Shown piece after piece: positions 38,151 to 52,445 of a DNA stretch of 64,000 nt. The first letter of the stretch is position 1, and every line of letters starts with the position of its first letter. The notes beneath the pieces are model-generated. The model had not been told where the DNA came from. It was given only the letters and a program-made list of their open reading frames with translations, and made no database searches. The position numbers and the translations under genes are program-made. Source of the stretch: Spiroplasma endosymbiont of 'Nebria riversi' (lineage in GTDB: Bacteria > Bacillota_I > Bacilli_A > Mycoplasmatales > Nriv7); NCBI RefSeq assembly GCF_018831625.1, contig NZ_CP065193.1, positions 558,001 through 622,000 of the forward strand, read 5' to 3'.

Positions 38151-39272
38151 ATGATTATTACTATTTCTCGCACAAGATTATTAAATGAAATTAATAAAAT
38201 TTCACGAATCATATCATATAAATCACCATTACCAGCATTAACGGGTCTATTATTTGAAGTTAAACCTGATAAGTTAGTTTTAACTGGTTCTTCAGGAACA
38301 CTATCAATGCAAGTTGAAATTAAAGTTAATGAAAGTAAATTACAAATTGAAGAATTGGGAAAAACTTTAATTAAAGTACGATTTGTTAGTGAAGTAATTC
38401 GGAAAATTGAAAGTGAAATTATTCGCATTGAAGTTGTTGAAGGTAGTATAATTCGTATTAATGCGAATAATTTTGATTCGCAATTAAATACTTTAGATGT
38501 TAATCAATACCCTAAAATTTTATTTGATACTAGAGGGCAAGAATTTATTATTAGTGACGGCATTTTAAAAGCAATTGTTAATCAAGTTGGATTTGCAATT
38601 GGTGAACAAGAGAGAAATATTATTTTTACAGGGATTCATTTTTTGTTTAGTAAGGGAAAATTAAAGGTTACAGCTACTGATTCATTTCGATTAGCTAGTA
38701 AAGAGATAAATTTTCCTTATTATAGTAAGGATGATTATGAAGTTATTATTCCAGGAAAGGTCATTCAAGAAGTAAATAAGATTAGTGAAAAAAATAATGA
38801 TGTTACGATAATTATTAATGAAAGAAATGTTGTTTTTAAGATTAATAATACAATTTTACAATCAAAAATTATTGATGGTAAGTACCCTAATACTAATAAA
38901 ATTATTCCTGAAAGTTATAATAGTAAGATTGTGATTAATAATCGTGATTTATTAAATGCCATTGATCGTGCTAGTGTATTAAGTCACGAAATTAGTAATA
39001 CTACAATTAAGTTAAATATTAGTAATGATAAAATTAAGGTGGAGTCTAGTTCTAGTGAGATTGGTAATTCTAATGAGCATTTAAGCAAGTTTCATTTATC
39101 TGGTGAGATAATGAATATTGCGGTTCGCTCACAGTATATGCTTGATGCGATTAGAGCTTTTAAGACTAGTGATTTAAATATTAATTTAACAGCTGAAGAT
39201 AAACCAATTATTATTACTAGTGATGAAGATCCGACATTATTACAGTTAGTCTTACCAATGCGAACTTATTAG
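38151..39272 (+). CDS. dnaN: DNA polymerase III beta subunit (sliding clamp)
   Basis: 373 aa, the usual length. Three clamp domains: MIITISRTRLLNEINKISRI at the start, SLNTLDVNQYPKI-type linker, a second domain with FTGIHFLFSKGKLKVTATDS (FRLA follows), and the C-terminal ILQSKIIDGKYPNTNKIIPE and LVLPMRTY end typical of DnaN (MPMR). It tethers Pol III to DNA and docks other repair proteins. It follows the oriC spacer and is closed by a terminator. Confidence 0.97.
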   Translation: MIITISRTRLLNEINKISRIISYKSPLPALTGLLFEVKPDKLVLTGSSGTLSMQVEIKVNESKLQIEELGKTLIKVRFVSEVIRKIESEIIRIEVVEGSIIRINANNFDSQLNTLDVNQYPKILFDTRGQEFIISDGILKAIVNQVGFAIGEQERNIIFTGIHFLFSKGKLKVTATDSFRLASKEINFPYYSKDDYEVIIPGKVIQEVNKISEKNNDVTIIINERNVVFKINNTILQSKIIDGKYPNTNKIIPESYNSKIVINNRDLLNAIDRASVLSHEISNTTIKLNISNDKIKVESSSSEIGNSNEHLSKFHLSGEIMNIAVRSQYMLDAIRAFKTSDLNINLTAEDKPIIITSDEDPTLLQLVLPMRTY

Positions 39273-39275
39273 TTA

Positions 39276-39333
39276 AAAAATTAAAAATGCGAGTTTATAA
39301 ATTTTATGTTATGAATCCGCATTTTTAATTTTT
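39276..39333 (+). terminator. Terminator after dnaN
   Basis: 16-bp arms (AAAAATTAAAAATGCG / CGCATTTTTAATTTTT) around a 26-nt loop, starting 4 nt past the dnaN stop. gyrB must have its own promoter in the following 150 bp. Confidence 0.75.
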
Positions 39334-39488
39334 AAGACTATTTTAAGACATTTTTATTGTGATATGTAATTTTATACTTGGTGGGGCTTGATTGTATTTC
39401 CTAAATGTCCTTAAAAGTTGTATAATTACTTATATTCGGTGTAAATTTATAGTATTAAAAACATCAATGTGTGATAGGAGAGATTTTA

Positions 39489-41396
<1,908 letters not shown>

Positions 41397-41409
41397 GAAG
41401 GTGAAATAA

Positions 41410-43848
41410 ATGAATTTAGATAAGCAACATAATGTCAAAGATATTGATATTAGTAAAGAAATGCAAGAAAGCTTTTTAGAATATGCAATGTCAGTTATTG
41501 TTTCTCGAGCGATTCCTGATGTTCGTGATGGTTTAAAACCAGTGCATCGCCGAATTTTATATGCTATGTATGATTTAGGAATAACTTATGACAAACCATA
41601 TAAAAAATCAGCCCGAATTACGGGAGAAATTATTGGGAAATATCACCCGCATGGTGATACTGCTGTGTATTATTCAATGGTAAGAATGGCACAAGAATTT
41701 TCATCACGCTATCCGTTAGTTGATGGTCAAGGGAATTTTGGTTCGATTGATGGCGATAATCCAGCCGCGATGCGTTATACGGAATCACGAATGAGTAAAT
41801 TAGCTAATGAATTAGTAAATGATATGAATAAGGATACGGTAGATTTTGTTGATAATTATGATAGTACCGAACGAGAACCGAAAGTATTACCAGCATCTTT
41901 TCCTAACTTACTAGTTAATGGTTCAAAAGGAATTGCTGTTAGTATTACAACTGATATTCCGCCACATAACTTAAATGAAGTTATTGATGCTTTAATTTAT
42001 GTGTTGGAAAATCCTCAGGTTACAATTGAACAATTAATTTCACAAGATATTGTTAAAGGACCAGACTTTCCCACGGGAGCAAGTATTATTGGTAATCAAA
42101 GAATTAGAAAAGCCTATTTAACAGGTCGTGATATGATTACGGTACGGGGAAAAGTAATTGAAGAAACATTTAAAAACGGTCGTAAAGCTTTAATTATTAA
42201 TGAAATCCCGTATCAATTAAATAAAACCCGCTTAATTGAAAGAATATCGCACTTAGTAAAAAATAAAGAAATTCAAGGTATTTATGCGTTACGCGATGAA
42301 TCTAATCACGAAGGGATTAGAGTAGTAATGGAATTAAAAAATGATGTTAGTAGTAAAATTTTATTGAATAAGTTATATAAAATGACGCCGTTACAATCAA
42401 CACATTCAATTAATTTAATTGCTTTAAATAATGGTCGTCCCAAACTTATGAATTTACTTCAAATTTTACAAGCATATTTAGAACATCAATTTGTTGTTTT
42501 ATTTCGAAAAACTAAGTTTGAATTACAAAAAAATCAAGACCGTGCTCATATTTGTGAAGGATTAGTTATTGCTTTATCTAATATTGATGCCATTGTTCGT
42601 TTAATTAAAAAAGCAAATGCACCAACAGAAGCAATTGACAAATTAGTTAGCAAATTTGCGTTAAGTAAAATTCAAGCTCAAGCGATTTTACAAATGCGTT
42701 TGCAAAGATTAACTGGTTTAGAACAAGTTAAATTAGAAGAAGAATTACAAACATTAAATGATGAGATTGCTCAATGTCAAAAAGTTTTACAAGATGTCAG
42801 TGAACAAACAAAAATTATTAGTAAGCAGTTAATAACAATTAAAAATAATTATGGTGATCCGCGAAGAACAATTATTACTAGTGATGAAGAGGATATTACC
42901 ATTGATGAAATATCGTTAATTAAAAATGAACCCGTAGTTATTATTTTTTCTGAAAATGGTTATATTAAGCGGTTAAATTTAGATGAATATCGTACCCAAA
43001 AACGCGGTGGGACGGGTGTTAATACAATAAATTTAGGTGAAACCGATGATACCAGAATAATTATTATTGCTAATACGCACGATGATATTTTGTTTTTTAG
43101 TGATGTTGGTAAAGTATATCGTTTAAAAGCTTATGAAATTAGTAGTTTTTCACGCGTATCAAGAGGAACGCCAATTATTAATCTAATTAATATTGAACGA
43201 AAAGAAAAAATTAAAACTTTAATTGCCGTAAATTCAGAAAATAGTAAACAGTATTTATTTTTTATTACTAAAAATGGGATTGTGAAACGTACTGCTATTG
43301 GTGAGTTTGATTCAATTCGTAAAACAGGTAAAATTGCAATTGATTTTAAGACTAATGATAGTCTTGTTGAAGTTTTATTAACAACCGGTGATACGAAAAT
43401 TATTATCGCTACTAGTAATGGTAAAGCAATTCATTTTAATGAAAAGGAAATTCGTTTATTACAAAGAAAAGCCACAGGAATTAAAGGAATTATGTTAGAT
43501 AATGATTGCTTTGTTATTGGGGGCTGTACTAGTGCGACGGGAAGTAATATTATTACTATTTCTGAAAATGGTTTAAGTAAAATAACGCCTTTGCAGTCAT
43601 TTCGTTTAACAAAAAGAGCTACTAAAGGTGTTAAAGCAATGAAATTAACTCCTAAAACCGGTGATATTGTTGCGATTAAAGCTATTAAAGGTGATGAAGA
43701 GATGTTAATTGTTACGAATAATGGTATTGGTATTCGTGTTAATTTGAGTGAAATGAAAATTTCTCAAAGAAATAGTAGTGGTGTTAAACTAATTAAGTTA
43801 AAATCAGAACAAAAGATAAAAACTAGTGCTATTATTTCTGTTAACTAG
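41410..43848 (+). CDS. gyrA: DNA gyrase subunit A
   Basis: 812 aa. N-terminal breakage-reunion domain: [60 protein letters not shown] with the catalytic Tyr at about residue 122. The coiled tower and C-terminal beta-pinwheel repeats follow, including a GyrA-box-like QKRGGTGVN (about 528-536). This box favours gyrase over topoisomerase IV ParC. It has an AGGAAGGTG RBS and is coupled to gyrB. Confidence 0.97.
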   Translation: MNLDKQHNVKDIDISKEMQESFLEYAMSVIVSRAIPDVRDGLKPVHRRILYAMYDLGITYDKPYKKSARITGEIIGKYHPHGDTAVYYSMVRMAQEFSSRYPLVDGQGNFGSIDGDNPAAMRYTESRMSKLANELVNDMNKDTVDFVDNYDSTEREPKVLPASFPNLLVNGSKGIAVSITTDIPPHNLNEVIDALIYVLENPQVTIEQLISQDIVKGPDFPTGASIIGNQRIRKAYLTGRDMITVRGKVIEETFKNGRKALIINEIPYQLNKTRLIERISHLVKNKEIQGIYALRDESNHEGIRVVMELKNDVSSKILLNKLYKMTPLQSTHSINLIALNNGRPKLMNLLQILQAYLEHQFVVLFRKTKFELQKNQDRAHICEGLVIALSNIDAIVRLIKKANAPTEAIDKLVSKFALSKIQAQAILQMRLQRLTGLEQVKLEEELQTLNDEIAQCQKVLQDVSEQTKIISKQLITIKNNYGDPRRTIITSDEEDITIDEISLIKNEPVVIIFSENGYIKRLNLDEYRTQKRGGTGVNTINLGETDDTRIIIIANTHDDILFFSDVGKVYRLKAYEISSFSRVSRGTPIINLINIERKEKIKTLIAVNSENSKQYLFFITKNGIVKRTAIGEFDSIRKTGKIAIDFKTNDSLVEVLLTTGDTKIIIATSNGKAIHFNEKEIRLLQRKATGIKGIMLDNDCFVIGGCTSATGSNIITISENGLSKITPLQSFRLTKRATKGVKAMKLTPKTGDIVAIKAIKGDEEMLIVTNNGIGIRVNLSEMKISQRNSSGVKLIKLKSEQKIKTSAIISVN

Positions 43849-43881
43849 AATTATTATTTAAATAAGAAAGGGTTTGTTAAG

Positions 43882-45162
<1,281 letters not shown>

Positions 45163-45164
45163 GT

Positions 45165-45198
45165 AAAAAAAGATGTTTCACGTGAAACATCTTTTTTT
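45165..45198 (+). terminator. serS terminator built around an exact parS palindrome
   Basis: A perfect palindrome with A7/T7 flanks starts 3 nt past the serS stop. Its core at 45174-45189 is TGTTTCACGTGAAACA, identical to the consensus ParB-binding parS site of Bacillus and other bacteria. The hairpin plus T-run can end transcription on either strand. Confidence 0.85.
45174..45189. promoter_or_regulatory. parS: parS centromere-like site
   Basis: TGTTTCACGTGAAACA, 16 of 16 bases of the canonical ParB (Spo0J) site, located about 7 kb from oriC as expected for a segregation centre. No parA/parB gene is in the window, so the partner must lie elsewhere. Confidence 0.8.
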
Positions 45199-45251
45199 TA
45201 GAATTTTGTTTTATTGATTGGATTTAATTGATAGTTTAGATTAAAGATTTT

Positions 45252-45388
45252 AAAATTTATTTTTAATTTTGTCGAAAACTCTTGATAAAATAAAAAAAAT
45301 CATCAACTTGATAATTTTAAAAGGCTTTTATGTAAAATTAATATTTTTACTTTAATTTTTTATATATTAAAATATAATACCGCGGGCG
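45252..45388 (-). repeat. IS1595-like element D, 3' end remnant
   Basis: Matches the right end of elements A and C (TTTGTCGAAAACTCTTGATA, the AAATCATCAACTTGATAATT segment and ATATAATACCGC). The 5' end of the same element, including the first codons, is at about 47448-47570. The body between was replaced by other IS sequences. Confidence 0.7.
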
Positions 45389-45514
45389 TATAACAAAGAT
45401 GTAGAGAATGAAAAAAAGTCTTTTTCATTCAATTGTAAATTTATTGTATATTTATTAATCAAAACTGCAAAACAAAAATTACAAACTTATTAAATTTGCA
45501 CATTTTTGAAAATA

Positions 45515-46079
45515 TTAAATTAAAAAATTATTGTTTAGTTTATATGTTCTTCCATTTAGCATTTTTTTAAGTATGGCCAGCGAAAATGTCTTACTTCCAT
45601 AGCCTAGACATGATTTCACTAATCTAGATACATCAGATTCAGCTGATACTCCAATATTCCAACTTTCTCCTTGATGTATAATGCCAACTCGATTATTTTT
45701 AAAGTACTTAAATATTTCTTTCGGGGCATAAATTTTTAATAATTCCATTAAATTGTCATAATCACCAGAATAAAAATAATTAATAGCTTTTTGAAAAAGT
45801 TCTTCACCATGATATAACTTTGAAAATAAGAATACTTTTCTTAATTCTCTTACAGCATGATATCGATCTAAAATATATTTAGCTCCCATAAAAGATGCTA
45901 GTTGTTTAATTCAAGTTGCGCCATCACCTCCAACGACTAATTTAGCATTCTCAAAATTTTCATAAAATAATGTTCCTAATTTAAATAATCTTTTTGATAA
46001 GTCTTCAGTGGGTAATCTTTTATCCTTACCAATAAAGAATGTAGTTCTCTTATTTTTCAATTTCTTTCTTTTCTTATTG
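45515..46079 (-). pseudogene. ISLre2-family transposase, C-terminal fragment
   Basis: Encodes LVVGGDGATWIKQLASFMGA, KYILDRYHAVRELRKVFLFS and GVSAESDVSRLVKSCLGYG, the catalytic part of ISLre2 transposases with the Glu retained (SAESD). It differs clearly from the ISLre2 copy at 14950, so it is a second ISLre2 type. The 5' end is cut by IS3 copy 3. Downstream, CTTTGTTATACGCCC (complement at 45389) matches the end of the T repeat. Confidence 0.75.
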
Positions 46080-47296
46080 TGGTATGGCAACCCTTTTTAG
46101 GACACTTTTTATGTAGACTGTTGTTTTCTAAATTCAACAGGCGTTAAATAATTTAGGCTGCCGTGAATTCGAATGTTGTTATATCAATTAACAAAATCAA
46201 ATAATTCGCATTTTAATTGTGTTAAATTTTCAAATTTTTTACCCTTGATAAATTCCGTTTTAAAAGTTTTGTAAGTTGTTTCAGCCACAGCATTGTCATA
46301 AGGACAACCCTTCGCACTCAATGATCTTTTAATATTAAAGGTTATTAAAATTTCATCAATGATTTTATTTTTGAACTTATTACCACGATCAGTATGAAAT
46401 AAAGTTATTTTATTTAATGGTCGTGTTGTTTTATGAAAAGCTTGTTGAACTAGTTCAGCGGTTTTGTTTGGTCCGGCACTATAGCCAATTATTTATCGAT
46501 TAAACAAGTCAATTAATAAACAAATATAATGTCATTTTCCTCCAACTTGCACATATGTTAAATCACTAACAACAACTTCATTAGGTTTTTTGTTATTAAA
46601 TTGACGATTTAAAACATTACTAATTTGGTCATTATTAACCATTGTTTTATGATTACGATATTTTAATTTGGTGTATTTAGAAACCAAATTATTTTTGATC
46701 ATAAGGAATCTGATTTTTCGACGTGATAAGATAATATCTTTTCTCATTAAAACAGCTTTAATTTTACGAGCACCATAAATTTTACGACTTTTATTAAATG
46801 CACTGATAACTTCTTCTTCATAATTATTAATATCATACTTAACAAAATTATTAGTTTGATAATAATATGTTGATTTTGCTATTTTTAATATTTGACACAT
46901 TTTTAGCACGGAATATTTTTCTTTATTATTAATAATTCCTATTTTTTGACTATTATCAGTGCTGCTTGCTTTAAAATGTCATTTTCCATTCGTAATTGTT
47001 GGTTTTCTTTTCGCAAGTAAATTAATTCATTTTCTTCGACAGCGCGATTATCTTGCACTTTAAATGACCCAAAATTATTAAAATTTTCAATTCACTGAAT
47101 ATATGGCTGATTTTGAAATTCCGTATTCTTTAATAATTTCAACAATGCTTTTTCCGTTTTGATAAAGCATGACAATTTGTTTTTTAAATTCATTTGAATA
47201 TGAGTTTTTCCCCATTTTTATCTTCCTACTTTCTTAATAATTTTATTTTATTTGAAAGTCCCCATAAATATGGTCCAACTTATTGTAACCTATCCA
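46080..47296 (-). mobile_element. IS3-family (IS150-like) element, copy 3
   Basis: About 1217 bp, both ends present, inserted in the ISLre2 fragment. orfA (start 47215) has one extra T after SKSAIY, giving a shift before the coiled coil. orfB has a TAA in place of a Lys codon after LFNR. Both genes are therefore broken, at sites different from copies 1 and 2. Confidence 0.85.
46120..46909 (-). pseudogene. IS3-family transposase OrfB (copy 3), nonsense-disrupted
   Basis: Starts MLKMCQILKIAKSTYYYQTN, retains SDLTYVQVGGKW (first Asp), then DLFNR-stop-IIGYS. After the TAA, LFHTDRGNKF, NAVAETTYKTF (Glu present) and the NYLTPVEFRK end are still readable. One nonsense codon inactivates it; the triad residues themselves are intact. 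Confidence 0.85.
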
Positions 47297-47573
47297 AACA
47301 GCAAGTTTGTAGAAACCGAAATCTTGTCATATGTATATGGTTTCTACATATATACTTAATTTGCATATTGAAATAATTTATAAATAATTTATAGTAAATG
47401 ATTATTTTTTATTTTTTTAAAAATACCTAAGAAAACTAAACGCGACCAGTATTTACTAGTTCTTGAATTATTTTCTCCATAATTATTGTTCACCTCTATC
47501 ATATTAAAAATATACCTAAAATTAAGTATATTCAATAAATATCAAGAGTTTTCTACAAAATTAAAAAAATTTA
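47297..47573. other. Nested repeat remnants between IS3 copy 3 and the SRP RNA gene
   Basis: No gene. In order: the inverted 30-bp viral motif (47305-47340), S repeat copy 3 (47346-47410), the R-type end motif AAATACCTAAGAAAACTAAA, and the 5' end of IS1595 element D with its first codons (MEKIIQELVNT on the minus strand) and left inverted repeat. Confidence 0.6.
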
Positions 47574-47603
47574 TTGCTATTTTTCCTAATTATGCATTAT
47601 AAT
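47574..47603 (+). promoter_or_regulatory. Promoter of the SRP RNA gene
   Basis: TTGCTA (-35) and a perfect TATAAT (-10) with 18-bp spacing, predicting a start at about 47610, exactly where the SRP RNA terminal stem begins. The IS remnant ends immediately upstream, but the promoter is intact. Confidence 0.75.
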
Positions 47604-47610
47604 TAAAATA

Positions 47611-47690
47611 ACCATTACAATGGTAACCTCTGAATCTGGTCAGGACGAAAGTAGCGGCCATAAGGAGAAGTGCTATGTGTAGTGGTATTT
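47611..47690 (+). ncRNA. ffs: Signal recognition particle RNA (4.5S type)
   Basis: The apical SRP hairpin is clear: CTGGTCAGGACGAAAGTAGC then GGCC, with the GGUCAGG and AGC(A/G)GCC sides of the symmetric loop and a GAAA tetraloop (GGAA in most bacteria). The terminal stem ACCATTACA pairs with TGTAGTGGT. A T-run follows as terminator. About 80 nt, short as in other mollicutes. It lies directly before tadA and dnaX, a familiar Firmicutes neighbourhood. Confidence 0.85.
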
Positions 47691-47729
47691 TTTTATGCTA
47701 AAATAAATTAATAAAATAGGAGTAAAAAA

Positions 47730-48185
47730 ATGCCACATATTAAATATATGAAATTAGCCATATCCCTTGCTAAAATCGCATATCAAAATGGTGATGTTCC
47801 CGTTGGAGCAGTAATTGTTGACCCCAATGGTATTATTATTGGTCAAGGTTATAATTCTAAAGAAGTTAATAATAATCCGTTGGAGCATGCGGAAATGATT
47901 GCTATTGCTAATGCCGCTAAAAAATTAGGTCAATGAAGACTAAATGATTGCGTTTTATACTCAACTTTAGAACCGTGTTTAATGTGTACAGGAGCGATTT
48001 TGCAGTCGCGAATAAAAAAAGTTTTTTTTGCTGTTAGTGATCCTAAGTTTGGCACTGTTGTTTCCCAAAATCAATTATTAGATAAAAATAAGTTTAATCA
48101 TCAGGCTTCATATGATGAAGGGTTATTAGAATTGCCGGTAAAACAAATTTTACAAAGGTTTTTTCAAGAAGTTCGTAAAAATTAA
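47730..48185 (+). CDS. tadA: tRNA-specific adenosine deaminase
   Basis: 151 aa. The zinc-binding deaminase signature is complete: NNPLEHAEMIAIANAAKKLG (HAE, catalytic Glu) and STLEPCLMCTGAILQSRIKK (PCxxC). TadA converts A34 to inosine in the anticodon of tRNA-Arg(ACG). An in-frame TGA Trp (GQWRLND) supports the code. TAGGAG RBS 7 nt upstream. Confidence 0.93.
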
Positions 48186-48281
48186 TAATAATAATTGTAA
48201 ATAAAATTTTTTTGACTGCCATAATATTATATAATTTTATTGAGAGTATAATCTTAATAAGTATAAAGGGTGGATTACTAA

Positions 48282-50090
48282 ATGAAATATTTAACGCTAT
48301 ATCGAAAATATCGTCCCAATAAATTTAGCAAAATTATTGGTCAAAATCAAATTGTAACTTCGTTACAAAATGCAATTATTAATGATAAATTTAGTCATGC
48401 TTATTTGCTTTGTGGACCAAGAGGGGTTGGTAAGACTTCAATTGCTAAAGTATTTGCTAAAACTGTTAATTGTTTAAAAATAATTAATGGTGAAGCTTGT
48501 AATGAATGTTATATTTGTGAAAGTTTTAATAATAATTCTTGTCTTGATTTATTAGAAATTGATGGTGCTTCAAATAATGGTGTTGATGAAATTAGAGAAT
48601 TAAAAGAAAAAATTTCGTTATTACCATCCCTTTGTAAATATAAGGTATATATTATTGACGAAGTTCATATGTTAACGATTAGTGCTTTTAATGCTTTATT
48701 AAAAACATTAGAAGAACCACCACGACATGCGATTTTTATTTTAGCAACGACAGAAGTATATAAAATTCCTTTAACAATTGTTTCTCGTTGTCAAAAATTT
48801 GATTTTAAATTAGTTAATAAAAATAATTTAGTGCAAAATTTAATAACAGTGTTAGAACAAGAACAAATTCCTTATGAAAAAGATGGCTTAGAACAAATTG
48901 CGCTTTTAAGTTCGGGAGCGGTTCGTGATTCATTAAGTATTTTAGAGCAAGTAATTGCTTATAATCGTGAAGTTGTTAATTTAGCAAGTGTTAATATGCT
49001 TTTTATGATTCCAAGTAAAGCTGAAAAAATTGCTTTTTTGTTAGATATTATTAACAATAAGACATTAAAAGTTTTGCAAACTATTAATAATTTTCTTCAA
49101 GTTGGTGTTGATATTAATAATTTAACAATTGATTTAATTAATATTTGTAAAGAAATTATTATTTATAAAGGTACTACTAATAAAGAAATACTAATGATTT
49201 TAGATCCTGATGATTCGTTACCGTTTAGTATTTTGACACAAGAACAATTATTAAAAATTATTGAAAATTACTTAGAGGCGTTAAATAATTATCGTTTTAG
49301 TAACAATGCAATAATGTATTTTGAAATTGCTTCGTTTAAAAATATGAATTACTTTCAAAATATGGCTTCAATAGTAACGACTGAGGTTAGTCATCCTGAT
49401 GAAATAATTACTACTGTTGAAAGCCAGCAAGTTGACAATAAAAAAGAATCATTAACATTAAATGATTCTGAGTTATCAGTAGTCATTGATGATTTAAAAT
49501 CAGAGACCAATAAAATAATTATACCACAAAATGATAGTGAAAATCAAGATGAAAATGTTTCTGAAACTAATAATATTAGTGTTATTAATAAACCTTTTAT
49601 TTGAGAAATGACGGAATATCTTAATGTTTTATCGCAAGCTGATAAGTACTTAAGAACAGAATATAGTAATCGTTGAAATTTGGTTAATGAGTATTTAACT
49701 AATAGTTCGTTTCATAAGATTGCTAAAATGTTAGTTGATACAACAATTGTCGCCGCCATGAAGGGGGCAATTATTTTATCTTGTCCTATTGAACGCCAAG
49801 CAACAATTATTAATAATTATAGTTTTACTAAAAATATGCAAGAATTTTTGAAAGATATTTTGCTTACGAAAAATTTAATTATTATGGCGGTTCATACGCC
49901 AGAATTAGCATATATTCGCCAAGAATATTATCAATTACGAATTGCTAATAAGTTACCAACGCCATATGCGCTTAATTTTAAAGATTATTATCGTCAAGAA
50001 GAAGATATTATTCTCAAAGAGAAGTTATTAGATAATTCAGTTTATCAAACGGTGCAAGAATTATTTGATAATATTATCTTAATTGACTAA
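48282..50090 (+). CDS. dnaX: DNA polymerase III subunits gamma/tau
   Basis: 602 aa. Walker A CGPRGVGKTSIAKVFA (residues about 44-59), zinc module CNECYICESF with outlying Cys, Walker B YIIDEVHMLTISAFNALLKT, sensor 1 LATTEVYKIPLTIVSRCQ and sensor 2 LSSGAVRDSLSILEQ. A long acidic linker (about 375-435) precedes a C-terminal tau-like domain. The clamp loader opens DnaN. No slippery heptamer for gamma is evident. RBS GGGTGG; recR follows 20 bp later. Confidence 0.95.
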
Positions 50091-50110
50091 TTTAAAGGAG
50101 AATCAAGTAA

Positions 50111-50720
50111 ATGACAATGCAATATCCTGAAGTTTTAGAAAAGTTATTTGATATTCTAAAAAAAAATCCCAGCAATAGGGAAAAAGAATGCTGAACGGAT
50201 GGCTTTACAAATATTTTTGCAAAAATCGGATTTTATTAATAGTTTAGTTACCACATTACAAGAATTATGGGACTCATTAATATTATGTAGGCAATGCAAT
50301 AATATTAGTAATGAAAAAATATGTACGATTTGTCAAGATACGAAAAGGAAACAAAATGTGCTTTGCATTGTTAATAATTGGCAAGATTTATGAGCATTAG
50401 AAAATCATCAATTATTTAATGGCATGTATCATATTTTGATGCAAGAAATTGATTTACAAAAAGGTATTTCACCAAATGATTTATCTTTAGATTTATTATT
50501 AACTCGTGTTAGTAATAAAAAGTGACAAGAAATAATTATTGCTACTAGTCCAACAATTAATGGGGAATTAACAGCGCAATACATTAATGAATTATTAAAA
50601 AATTATTCTGATGCTTCAATTACTAGAATTGCTCACGGTTTACCAGTAGGAGCAACAATTCATTATGCTGATCAGGTTACATTAAAAAAGTCATTAGAAG
50701 GTAGAAAAAAATTATCGTAA
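50111..50720 (+). pseudogene. recR: Recombination protein RecR, frameshifted in an A9 tract
   Basis: The ATG start (GGAGAATCAAG upstream) reads MTMQYPEVLEKLFDILKK, then a run of nine A (50158-50166) puts the rest out of frame. One fewer A would give IPAIGKKNAERMALQIFLQK (helix-hairpin-helix), then a Cys4 zinc finger (CRQCNNIS...CTIC) and the TOPRIM domain (VLCIVNNWQDLWALEN), ending SLEGRKKLS. The downstream frame is intact to 50720, about 202 aa in total. This is either a recent lesion, a sequencing error, or a gene read by slippage on poly-A. Confidence 0.85.
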
Positions 50721-50735
50721 GGAGAAATTAAAATT

Positions 50736-51392
50736 GTGATTTCAAAACCATTTTTTATATCATTAGAAGGAACTGAGGGTTCGGGAAAAACAACTGTTGG
50801 GCAAATGTTAAAAGAAAAATTGCGTCAAGAAAATTATGATGTGATTTTAACTCGTGAACCAGGAGGGGTAAAAATTTCGGAACAAATTCGAGAAATTATT
50901 TTAGATAAAGGAAATTCCGAAATGGATAAATGAACGGAAGCGTTGTTATATATTGCTGCTAGAAGACAACATACGGTTGAAGTTATTTTACCAGCATTGC
51001 AAGATAATAAAATTGTTATTTGTGATCGCTTTATTGATTCAACTTCAGCTTATCAAGGTTTAGGTCGTGGTTTAGGAATTATAACTTTAAATGATATTCA
51101 AAATACTATTATTGGTAATGCTAAACCGGACTTAACAATTTTTTTTGATCTTGAACCAGAAATTGGTTTAAAACGGATTAAAGATTTTAGAACGACATCA
51201 GAATTAAATCGCTTGGATTTAGAACAATTAGACTTTCATCAAAACGTTTATGAAGGATATCGAATTTTACTTAGTCAGAATCCGCAACGCATTAAAGCAA
51301 TTAATGCTAAACCAGATATAAAAATTGTTTTTGAACAAGTGTGAGTTTTAGTACAAAAGCATTTGCTTACTTTAAATATGAATGTTAATTAG
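50736..51392 (+). CDS. tmk: Thymidylate kinase
   Basis: 218 aa from GTG with AAGGAG upstream. Walker [21 protein letters not shown], the DRX motif [20 protein letters not shown], and the [20 protein letters not shown] segment are conserved. It phosphorylates dTMP to dTDP. It sits in the usual recR-tmk-holB order. Confidence 0.94.
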
Positions 51393-51457
51393 TTAAGCAT
51401 CACGAATTTTATTCCTATTTACTTTTTATTTAAAACTATTATTAATCAAACTATTTA

Positions 51458-52432
51458 ATGGAGTCAAATACGCGAATGTTGAATGTTAAGATGTTATCAA
51501 AAAAATTTATTACGACAATTGAAAATTATTTAATTAATAATATGTTTCCGCATTCGCTAATTATTGCTAGTAATAGTGATGAAATTAATTATCAGTCAGC
51601 AATATATTTAACTTGTCGCTTAATATGTGAAGATGTTATCTGGTGTGAGGGAAAATGTAATAATTGTCAACGCGTAATCAGTAATAGTTATCCTGATTTT
51701 GTTATTTTAAATTTATGTTCTGAAAAATTAAAAAAAGAAATGGTTCGTGAAATTATTAGTAAATTTAGTTTGTCTTCGTTAGAAGTAACAAATAAAAAGA
51801 TTTATTTAATTCAAAATATTGAAGATGGCAGTTTGGAAGCTAATAATAGTTTATTAAAATTTTTAGAAGAACCGCCAATTAACACATATGCTATTTTTAC
51901 TAGTAAAAGTATTAATCGTGTTTTACCAACAATTATTTCGCGCAGTCAAGTTTTAACATTACTACCAATTGATTTTGAGATAGTGATGACAAAACTTATT
52001 AATGAATGAAAAGTTACTTTTGAGGATGCTAAGCTAATAAGTAATTGTTTTTCTGATTGAAATGAAATTGTTGCGAATGGGGATTATGCTAAATTTTTGG
52101 AAATCAAATTGCTAGCATTAGACTTTATTACTAATTTTATTAATGATAATAATGAAGATAATTACTTATTGTCTAGTAAAATTAATAAATTAGAGAAAAA
52201 TTATTTATCTTTATTTTGAAAATTAATAATTTTAATAATGAAAGATAGTTTTTTAGAACTTCCACAATATTTTATTACGCAACAAAAATTTATTAAGGAA
52301 GTTACTGACAAAATTGCTAATAAACAAAATTATTTTTTAACGGTAATTTATGAATGTTTAGAAAGATTAAAGTTTCCTGTTAATAAAAATTTACTTGTTG
52401 ATTACTTTATAATTATGATGTTAAAAATTTAA
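51458..52432 (+). CDS. holB: DNA polymerase III delta' subunit
   Basis: About 324 aa, clamp-loader AAA+ fold without a classic Walker A (usual for delta'). Conserved points: NMFPHSLIIASNSDEINYQS, the zinc module CEGKCNNCQRVISNSYPDFV, NIEDGSLEANNSLLKFLEEP and the SRSQV arginine-finger region. ATG 51458 and ATG 51476 are both possible; a GGAG at 51460 lies before the second, at rather long spacing. Follows tmk and precedes tilS by 13 bp. Confidence 0.87.
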
Positions 52433-52445
52433 AAATGGAGTTACT

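Noticed and set aside
48282-50090. Programmed frameshift for a short gamma form of dnaX
   Set aside because: No slippery heptamer with a downstream stop and hairpin is visible; the gene reads straight through.
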